Shown here one piece after another: positions 58,123 through 64,000 of a DNA stretch of 64,000 bases. The stretch lies in assembly GCF_018449575.1 (NCBI RefSeq), contig NZ_JAAVUT010000001.1, positions 496,001 to 560,000 of the forward strand, in the 5' to 3' direction. Under the pieces are notes generated by a model. It did not search any database, was not told the origin of the DNA, and was given only the letters and a program-made list of their open reading frames with translations. Both the position numbers and the translations under genes were made by a program. Each line of letters starts with the position of its first letter. Within the stretch, counting starts at the first letter, position 1. This DNA comes from Sodalis sp. dw_96 (lineage in GTDB: Bacteria; Pseudomonadota; Gammaproteobacteria; Enterobacterales; Enterobacteriaceae).

Positions 58123-58189
58123 CTATACCCTAAATCATTCGAGTTGCGGGAAAGCCAACGCACTTGCAATGTGAAGTCTGACGGGTGTA
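58123..58189. repeat. Short dispersed palindromic repeat, copy 2
   Basis: A ~67-bp element beginning TATACCCTAAATCATTCGAG and ending GTGAAGTCTGACGGGTGTA. The ends form an imperfect inverted repeat (TATACCC/GGGTGTA). It shares its terminal motif with the element at 31127-31183 in opposite orientation. It lies upstream of the riboswitch. Confidence 0.6.
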
Positions 58190-58209
58190 AAGGCGCCGCC
58201 GGTGGTGAA

Positions 58210-58385
58210 AAAATATATTTGCATTCAGGTTAAACGTGCCGCAAGGCCGTTAGGGAAGGAGGTGAAAATCCTCCGCAGCCCCCGCTGCTGTGATGCCGAC
58301 GACTCCGGAATAACCACTGATCGTAGCCGATTGGGAAGGTCCGGAGAAGGGTGACGCCAAGCCAGAAAACCTGCCTGATTGCCGA
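58210..58385 (+). ncRNA. Cobalamin riboswitch in the cbi operon leader
   Basis: The conserved blocks of the adenosylcobalamin riboswitch appear in order: TTAGGGAAGGAGGTGAAAAT, CCGCAGCCCCCGCTGCTGTGA, and the B12 box GCCAGAAAACCTGCC at 58361-58375. It ends ~130 bp before the cbiA start. It should repress the operon when cobalamin is abundant, independent of PocR activation. Confidence 0.93.
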
Positions 58386-58515
58386 CAGCCTTTACCGGCT
58401 CGGTAACAACTCCTTCGGCGGGAAGCGGGTTGTCCCAGCAATGCCGTCGGGACGGAGGGTCTCCCGTAGCCATTGTTTGCGACAATCTCCCGCGGCGCCG
58501 CCGGGGATTAATGGG

Positions 58516-59886
58516 ATGAAGATGAAAGCGATACTCATCGGCGGCGCGCAGAGCGGGACGGGCAAGACATTGCTCACCTTGGGATTGCTGCGCGCCCTGG
58601 CGCAGCGAGGTTTGCGGGTGCAGCCCTTCAAATGCGGTCCGGATTATATCGATACCGGCTGGCATCAGGCGGTAAGCGGTATTCCCTCCCACAATCTCGA
58701 TGCCTATATGCTTGAATCGCAAACGTTGAATGGTCTGTTCAACCGTCACATGTCCGATGCCGATATCGGTGTTATCGAAGGCGTCATGGGTCTTTACGAT
58801 GGGCTGGGCAGCGACGGCGACCAATGCAGCAGCGCATCCCTGTCCAAGCAGTTACAGGTGCCGGTGATACTGGTCATCGACGGCAAGGCGGTGTCCACCT
58901 CGGCGGCCGCGGTCGTCTTGGGTTTCACGCTGTTTGACCCGGCGGTAAAGATTGCCGGCGTCATTATCAATCGCATCTCCTCGGAAAATCATTTCAACCT
59001 CATCAAAACCGCCGTTACCCGCCACTGCCATGTGCCGGTATTGGGCTATTTGCCGCTATTGCCGGACTGGAATTTACCCTCACGCCATCTAGGGCTGATT
59101 CCGGCACGGGAGTATGAGCGCGGGCAAACGCAATGGGAGCAGTTGGCGGTAAGCGTTGAACAACATATCGATTTGGATAGGTTGCTGGCATTGGCCGAGT
59201 GCCATCCCGAACCGGGTCGACTGCCCGCGCCACCGAGCCATGAGCGTTATTCGCAGTTGACGCTGGCGCTGGCGGACGATGAAGCCTTTAATTTCTACTA
59301 TCCCGATAACCTGCAATTGTTGCGGGACATCGGCGTGCGTATCGTTCGCTTCAGTCCGCTGCACGATCGGGTATTACCACCCTGTCAAATGATCTATCTC
59401 GGCGGCGGTTTCCCGGAAATGTTCGCCACCCAGCTGGCGGATAATCGACCCATGCGCCAGGCGCTGCTGCGCGCCGGAGAGAACGGCGCCGCCATCTATG
59501 CCGAATGCGGCGGCCTGATGTATCTGGGCACCGCATTGATTGTTCATGACGGCACCCGCTATCCCATGGTTGGACTGCTGCGGGGTTTCAGCCGCATGAC
59601 CCAGGGTCTGAAACGCTTCGGCTACTGTGAAGGCCGGTCTCTAAACGACAATCTGCTGACGGGTCGGGGTGAAACCCTGCGCGGGCACGAATTCCACCAC
59701 TCCGAATACATCACCGATGAAACGCCGTTGTTTCGCATGAGCAAGACCACCGCCAATGGGGATGACCTTCAGTGGGCGGGAGGATATGGCGGCGGCAACA
59801 TTCTCGCCAGCTATCTGCATGTGCACTTTTACCAGCGGCCCGCCATGGTAAAACGCTGGCTTGATCTGGGATGCGCGCAATTATGA
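58516..59886 (+). CDS. cbiA: CbiA, cobyrinic acid a,c-diamide synthase
   Basis: CbiA amidates side chains a and c of cobyrinic acid with ATP and glutamine. The 456-residue protein has the P-loop in ILIGGAQSGTGKTLLTLGLL, the ligand region FKCGPDYIDTGWHQ, EGVMGLYDGLGSD, and a C-terminal glutamine amidotransferase domain with the catalytic Cys in AAIYAECGGLMYLG. Start ATG 58516 (or 58522) fits the family; the upstream frame runs back into the riboswitch. It opens the cbi operon. Its stop overlaps a small frame before cbiB. Confidence 0.94.
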   Translation: MKMKAILIGGAQSGTGKTLLTLGLLRALAQRGLRVQPFKCGPDYIDTGWHQAVSGIPSHNLDAYMLESQTLNGLFNRHMSDADIGVIEGVMGLYDGLGSDGDQCSSASLSKQLQVPVILVIDGKAVSTSAAAVVLGFTLFDPAVKIAGVIINRISSENHFNLIKTAVTRHCHVPVLGYLPLLPDWNLPSRHLGLIPAREYERGQTQWEQLAVSVEQHIDLDRLLALAECHPEPGRLPAPPSHERYSQLTLALADDEAFNFYYPDNLQLLRDIGVRIVRFSPLHDRVLPPCQMIYLGGGFPEMFATQLADNRPMRQALLRAGENGAAIYAECGGLMYLGTALIVHDGTRYPMVGLLRGFSRMTQGLKRFGYCEGRSLNDNLLTGRGETLRGHEFHHSEYITDETPLFRMSKTTANGDDLQWAGGYGGGNILASYLHVHFYQRPAMVKRWLDLGCAQL

Positions 59887-59996
59887 CGGTTGCCGCGGTA
59901 TTGCCTGTTCAACAGGCCGTCATATCCTTAGACGCGGTAATCACCACGGCCGATGCCGGCATGCGGCCTTTGGTACGGGGAGGCGCGGCATGTTGA
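59883..59996 (+). CDS. Possible 37-residue small ORF bridging cbiA and cbiB
   Basis: An ATG overlaps the cbiA stop (ATGA at 59883-59886) and its stop overlaps the cbiB start (ATGTTGA, 59990-59996), so it could relay translation between the two genes. The predicted peptide starts MTVAAVLPVQQAVISLDAV and has no recognised family. It may be only a chance frame, though the double overlap is notable. Confidence 0.25.
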   Translation: MTVAAVLPVQQAVISLDAVITTADAGMRPLVRGGAAC

Positions 59997-60961
59997 CTCT
60001 CAGCGCCTATATTGCCGGTTATTTTCTCGATTTGTGGCTGGGGGACCCGCCGCATTGGCCGCACCCGGTACGCTGGATGGGCAACGCCATCAGCGGTATG
60101 CAACGGCTCATTCGCCGCTGTTGCCGCCGGGAGTCCTTGCTCTATCTGGGCGGCGGCGTGCTGTGGCTGACGGTAGTGGGGGGAACCTGGCTGATATCGG
60201 ACCTGCTGCTGCGGTTGCTGGCCTTTTCTCCCTGGCTGCAATGGCTGGCGGAGGTCTGGTTAACCTATACCCTGCTGGCCACCCGCTGTCTGCGCGACGC
60301 CGCCATGGCGGTGTATCAGGCCCTGCGGGCGGACACCCTGGAAGAGAGCCGCCGGCAGCTCTCCTATATCGTCGGACGCGATACGCAGCATTTATCCCGG
60401 CCGCAAATCATGCGGGCGGTGGTGGAAACCGTGGCGGAAAACAGCGTCGATGGCGTTATCGCTCCGCTGTTTTGGCTGTTCATCGGCGGCGTGCCGCTGG
60501 CCATGGCCTACAAGGCGGTAAATACATTGGATTCCATGGTGGGTTACCGGACGCCGAAATACCGGGCCATCGGGTATGTCTCGGCAAAACTGGATGATGC
60601 GGCCAACTGGCTGCCGGCGCGGCTGGGCTGGATGGTGCTGGCGCTGTCGGCGGGAGCGCTGCGCCTGGACGGGCGCGGGGCCTGGCGTATTGGCTGGCGC
60701 GACCGCCATCAGCATAAAAGCCCCAACTGCGCCTGGTCGGAAGCTACGGTGGCCGGTGCGCTGGGGGTACGTCTGGGGGGGCCCAACCGCTATTTCAATG
60801 AATGGGTGGAAAAACCCTGGATAGGAGAGGAAACCCGGGAAATCCATCTGGATGATATCACTTGCGCCATTCGCCTGATGTACCTGGCTTCCGCCATGAC
60901 TCTGGTATTGCTGTGCCTGCTGCGTATTGTCGCGGCACATTATCTGCAACTACATCCGTAA
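59990..60961 (+). CDS. cbiB: CbiB, adenosylcobinamide-phosphate synthase
   Basis: CbiB is an inner-membrane enzyme that joins aminopropanol phosphate (from CobD) to adenosylcobyric acid. The 323-residue protein begins MLTLSAYIAGYFLDLWLGDP and has several transmembrane helices. The conserved motifs HPVRWMGNAI, RAVVETVAENSVDGVIAPLF and NTLDSMVGYRTPKYRAIGYVSAKLDD are present, as is the SPNCAWSEATVAGALGVRLGG block. Start 59990 has GGGGAGG upstream; the longer frame overlaps cbiA. Order matches Salmonella cbiABCDE. Confidence 0.95.
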   Translation: MLTLSAYIAGYFLDLWLGDPPHWPHPVRWMGNAISGMQRLIRRCCRRESLLYLGGGVLWLTVVGGTWLISDLLLRLLAFSPWLQWLAEVWLTYTLLATRCLRDAAMAVYQALRADTLEESRRQLSYIVGRDTQHLSRPQIMRAVVETVAENSVDGVIAPLFWLFIGGVPLAMAYKAVNTLDSMVGYRTPKYRAIGYVSAKLDDAANWLPARLGWMVLALSAGALRLDGRGAWRIGWRDRHQHKSPNCAWSEATVAGALGVRLGGPNRYFNEWVEKPWIGEETREIHLDDITCAIRLMYLASAMTLVLLCLLRIVAAHYLQLHP

Positions 60962-60984
60962 CAACGCCCGGAGCGATGAAAAGA

Positions 60985-61629
60985 ATGCCTTATATCAAGC
61001 AACCGCAGCAAATCGAACAGACCAGTTTCGATATTATCCGGGACATTATTGCCCGCGAGCGGCCTGAATTTCATTTCTCCGATCCCTGGCAGGAGAAGAT
61101 TATCCTGCGCGCCATTCATACCAGCGCGGATTTCGACTGGCTGGATATCCTGCATTTTTCCGCCGGGGCCCCGGGTTGCATAGCCCAGGCTCTGGAGGCC
61201 GGCTGCACGCTGTATACCGATACCACCATGGCGCTGTCGGGCATCAATAAGCATGAACTGACCCGTCTGGGCTGCCAAATACGCTGTTTTATCGGCGATG
61301 AGCAAGTGGCGTTACAGGCGTGCCGGCAGGGTATTACCCGGTCCATGGCGGCGGTGGACCGTGCGGTCAACGAACCGGGCAAAAGCCTGTTTGTGTTCGG
61401 CAATGCGCCCACGGCGCTGTTTCGTTTACTGGAACATCAGGCCGCGGGCACCGGCATCCGACCGGAAGCGGTTATCGGCGTGCCGGTGGGGTTCGTCGGC
61501 GCCGCCGAGTCCAAACAGGCGCTGGCGGAAAGCAGCCTGACCTGTATTGCCGCACTGGGGCGCAAAGGGGGCAGCAATATCGCCGCCGCCATCGTCAACG
61601 CCATTCTTTATCAACTGCGGGAGGCGTGA
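60985..61629 (+). CDS. cbiC: CbiC, precorrin/cobalt-precorrin-8X methylmutase
   Basis: CbiC moves the C-11 methyl group to C-12 to form cobyrinic acid. The 214-residue protein has the catalytic His at position 45 in [24 protein letters not shown], and the closing [16 protein letters not shown] and [17 protein letters not shown]. Start 60985 aligns with Salmonella and has a correctly spaced GGAG; ATG 60976 three codons earlier is an alternative. It ends in an ATGA overlap with cbiD. Confidence 0.95.
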   Translation: MPYIKQPQQIEQTSFDIIRDIIARERPEFHFSDPWQEKIILRAIHTSADFDWLDILHFSAGAPGCIAQALEAGCTLYTDTTMALSGINKHELTRLGCQIRCFIGDEQVALQACRQGITRSMAAVDRAVNEPGKSLFVFGNAPTALFRLLEHQAAGTGIRPEAVIGVPVGFVGAAESKQALAESSLTCIAALGRKGGSNIAAAIVNAILYQLREA

Positions 61630-62750
61630 TGGACGAGGTGATCTGGCACAACGGCAAGGCCTATCGCAAAGGCTATACCACCGGTTCCTGCGCCACCGCC
61701 GCGGCGAAAGTGGCCGCGCTGATGCTGCTGCGCCAGCAAATCATCGACAACGTCTCCATCGTCACCCCGTCAGGCGCCACGCTGCACCTGAACGTGGAAC
61801 TGCCGCTGATAAGCCCGGCGCAAGCCACCGCCGCCATCCGTAAAGACGGCGGCGACGACGTGGACGCCACCGACGGCATGCTGATTTTCGCCCGGGTGCG
61901 CCTGCGCGGCGACCCGAGCATTATCATCGACGGCGGCGTCGGCGTCGGCCGGGTCACCCGCAAGGGTATCGGGCTGGATATCGGTCAGGCCGCCATCAAT
62001 AAAACCCCCCGGCAAACCATAGAGGCGGCGGTACGCGAGGTGATAGGCCCCGGGCGCGGCGCCGATGTGGAAATTTTCGCCCCCGAAGGAGAAGAGCGGG
62101 CGCGGAAAACCTACAACGGCCGGCTGGGCATTCTGGGCGGCATTTCCATTATCGGCACCACCGGCATCGTTACGCCGATGTCCGAGGAGAGCTGGAAAAG
62201 TTCGCTGTCGCTGGAGCTGGGCATGAAACGGGCCGAAGGGCGCGAGCGGGTGATTCTGGTGCCGGGCAATCACGGCGAGCGTTTTGTGCGCGAGCAGCTG
62301 GGGCTGGATCCAGGTGACGTTGTCACCATGAGCAACTTTGTCGGTTATATGCTCAAGGAGACCGAACGGCTGGCCTTCCGGCAGGTGCTGGTGGTGGGGC
62401 ATTTCGGCAAACTGGTTAAGGTGGCGGCGGGCATTTTCCATACCCACAGCCATATCGCCGACGGGCGAATGGAAACCCTCATCGCCTGGTTGGCCCTGTG
62501 CGACGCGCCCCATGAGCTGATGCACCGGGTGGCGGCCTGCCTCACCACCGAGGAAGCCATGACGCTGATAAACGACGCCGGTTGGCAACGGGTCTATCCG
62601 GCCATTGCCCGGCGGGTGGCGGAGCGTATGACCGAGCTGTTGCGTTTCTCTCCCCGGCCGCCCCGCTGCGATGCGCTGCTGTTCTCTTTCGATCAGCAGG
62701 TGTTGGGCAGCAGCCGGCCGGTGGCGGAATTGACGGAGGCGTTCCGATGA
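61629..62750 (+). CDS. cbiD: CbiD, cobalt-precorrin-5B C1-methyltransferase
   Basis: CbiD methylates C-1 of the corrin ring in the anaerobic pathway. The 373-residue product shows [73 protein letters not shown] and [23 protein letters not shown], the family's hallmark blocks. It starts in the cbiC stop and ends in the cbiE start, so all three are coupled. Confidence 0.96.
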   Translation: MDEVIWHNGKAYRKGYTTGSCATAAAKVAALMLLRQQIIDNVSIVTPSGATLHLNVELPLISPAQATAAIRKDGGDDVDATDGMLIFARVRLRGDPSIIIDGGVGVGRVTRKGIGLDIGQAAINKTPRQTIEAAVREVIGPGRGADVEIFAPEGEERARKTYNGRLGILGGISIIGTTGIVTPMSEESWKSSLSLELGMKRAEGRERVILVPGNHGERFVREQLGLDPGDVVTMSNFVGYMLKETERLAFRQVLVVGHFGKLVKVAAGIFHTHSHIADGRMETLIAWLALCDAPHELMHRVAACLTTEEAMTLINDAGWQRVYPAIARRVAERMTELLRFSPRPPRCDALLFSFDQQVLGSSRPVAELTEAFR

Positions 62751-63544
62751 AAGGGGAAACGGCGCCGGCCGGGGATATGTCCTTGGACGACAAGGCATAC
62801 AGCACCGCCGCAAGCGGTGAACCCCATGCGGACGTGAATGAGGGCCGGCGAGGCGTCTCTGACTCAGATAGCGCCGCCGCAAGCGGTGAATCCCCTCCGG
62901 CCCTGGCCGAATACTGGTCCGGGGTTAGTCATTCCGAAAGTTCCCGCCTGAGCGTGGTGGGACTGGGACCGGGGGATGTGAATTATCTGACGCCCCGGGC
63001 CAGGGAGCTGATAAACCGCTGTGAAGTGCTTATCGGCAGCCCGCGCCAGCTGGCCTGTTTCCCGGACTTTCACCAGGAGAAACGGCCGTTGGACGCCAAC
63101 CTCCCGGCCCTGGCCGCCTGGCTGGCAGCCCACCGGGAGCAATGGGTGGTGGTGCTGGCGTCCGGCGATCCCATGCTGTACGGCATCGGCGATTACCTGA
63201 GCCGCCATGTCGACGGTTCGCCGCAGGTGGTGCCCGGCATCAGCGCGGTGCAATACCTGTTCTCGCGCCTGGGGCTGTCCATGAACGACATTTATCTCAC
63301 CAGCAGTCATGGCCGCGAGCCGGATTTCGATTTTGTATTGCAACACGCCAAAGTGGCCATGATGACCGACCGGCATATCGGCCCCTATGAAATCGCCGGC
63401 CAGATCCTGGCGCGCGGCCTGCGCCGTACCCTGGTGGTGGGGGAAAATCTTTCCTATCCCGACGAGCGTATTCATATTCTCTCCCCTGACCGGGTGGCGC
63501 GGGAGTACGCCATGAACGTGGTGGTGATCCTTGATGAACAATAA
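62747..63544 (+). CDS. cbiE: CbiE, cobalt-precorrin-7 C5-methyltransferase, with N-terminal repeat extension
   Basis: CbiE with CbiT methylates C-5 and C-15 and removes the C-12 acetate. The 265-residue frame has its enzyme core from ~66 on: [54 protein letters not shown] and [10 protein letters not shown]. The first ~65 residues are not part of known CbiE (~200 residues) and include a 23-residue repeat twice (SASGE...GVS pattern), with the DNA repeat CCGCCGCAAGCGGTGA at 62805 and 62874. The frame starts in the cbiD stop with ATGA coupling. Confidence 0.92.
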   Translation: MKGETAPAGDMSLDDKAYSTAASGEPHADVNEGRRGVSDSDSAAASGESPPALAEYWSGVSHSESSRLSVVGLGPGDVNYLTPRARELINRCEVLIGSPRQLACFPDFHQEKRPLDANLPALAAWLAAHREQWVVVLASGDPMLYGIGDYLSRHVDGSPQVVPGISAVQYLFSRLGLSMNDIYLTSSHGREPDFDFVLQHAKVAMMTDRHIGPYEIAGQILARGLRRTLVVGENLSYPDERIHILSPDRVAREYAMNVVVILDEQ

Positions 63545-63582
63545 AAAGACAGCGGATGCCGTCCCTCCGCAGAGAAAACCCG

Positions 63583-64000
63583 ATGAAAGATGAAGATTTT
63601 ATCCGCGGCGCGGTGCCGATGACCAAACGCGAGGTGCGCCTGGTAGCGCTGGAGCGGCTGGAATTGGCGCAAGCGCGGCTGATGGTGGACGTGGGTGCCG
63701 GCACCGGCAGCGTGGCTATTGAAGCCGCCTGTCGTTACCCAGAGCTGAACGTGGTGGCGGTGGAGCGTAACGCCGAAGCGCTGGACCTGATCCACCGCAA
63801 TTGCGACAAATTCAATCTCCGGCGGGTACGGATCGTAGACGGCGTGGCGCCATTGCCGCCGACGCTGTCGGCATCACTATCGTTACAACGTAACGTCGAT
63901 GCAGTATTTATCGGCGGCAGCGGCGGTGACCTCGAACAGATTATCCACTGGGCCGCCGATCTGCTGGCGCCGGGCGGACGGCTGGTGATTAACCTCATTC
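63583..64000 (+). CDS. cbiT: CbiT, cobalt-precorrin-6B C15-methyltransferase/decarboxylase (5' part)
   Basis: The frame runs off the right edge. The first 139 residues show MTKREVRLVALERLELA and the SAM-binding motif MVDVGAGTGSVAIEAACRYP, then VVAVERN and the FIGGSGGDLEQII block of the CbiT family. It starts 39 bp after cbiE, the Salmonella order. No ribosome site of note other than a weak AGAGAAA. Confidence 0.93.
   Translation, partial: MKDEDFIRGAVPMTKREVRLVALERLELAQARLMVDVGAGTGSVAIEAACRYPELNVVAVERNAEALDLIHRNCDKFNLRRVRIVDGVAPLPPTLSASLSLQRNVDAVFIGGSGGDLEQIIHWAADLLAPGGRLVINLI

Overview
The window comes from a GC-rich member of the Enterobacterales, most likely a plant- or insect-associated genus near Pectobacteriaceae or Bruguierivoracaceae. 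The evidence is a Hrp1-type (Erwinia/Pectobacterium-like) type III secretion system (T3SS) beside chromosomal blocks syntenic with E. coli (ydgD-ydgU-asr-rstBA, ydgH-pntAB, uspE-fnr, smrA, tam) and a Salmonella-like pdu-pocR-cbi locus. I cannot name the species.

Region 1 (1-18.4 kb) is one arm of a hrp/dsp island. It holds the ends of the hrcT-hrcU operon, an unrecognised effector candidate with its own hrp box, dspEF (AvrE-family effector and chaperone), the hrpA-hrpB-hrcJ-hrpD-hrpE-hrpF-hrcC-hrpT operon, the activator hrpS, and a harpin-like gene coupled to a HrpK-like gene. I read four hrp boxes (GGAACC-N15/16-CCACNNA type), upstream of the effector candidate, dspE, hrpA and hrpN. The usual hrpG and hrpV genes are both absent from their normal positions.

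Region 2 (18.4-32.8 kb) is core chromosome. ydgD, the 26-residue ydgU, asr and the RstAB two-component system come first, with a near-consensus RstA box upstream of asr. Then follow ydgH, pntAB, an eight-unit tandem array of 106-107 bp hairpin-bearing repeats, uspE, fnr with an FNR half-consensus palindrome, an L-2-hydroxyacid dehydrogenase, smrA and tam.

Region 3 (32.8-37.7 kb) is an AT-richer accessory insertion. It has an orphan 1076-residue protein whose C-terminal half matches the pattern of the AvrE/DspE C-terminal beta domain, followed by an Xre/RES toxin-antitoxin pair with a double operator.

Region 4 (37.7-64 kb) is a 1,2-propanediol utilisation microcompartment operon (pduABCDEGHJKLMNOPQUVW, then a SUMT, cobD and pduX; pduS and pduT missing). 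It is read divergently from pduF-pocR and from a cobalamin-riboswitch-controlled cbi operon (cbiABCDET, continuing past the window). The cbi products and CobD/PduX make the B12 that PduCDE needs, PduO and PduGH keep it active, and PocR activates both operons. Several genes here carry in-frame tandem duplications (pduM start, cbiE N-terminus) or lengthened linkers (pduK, pduO).
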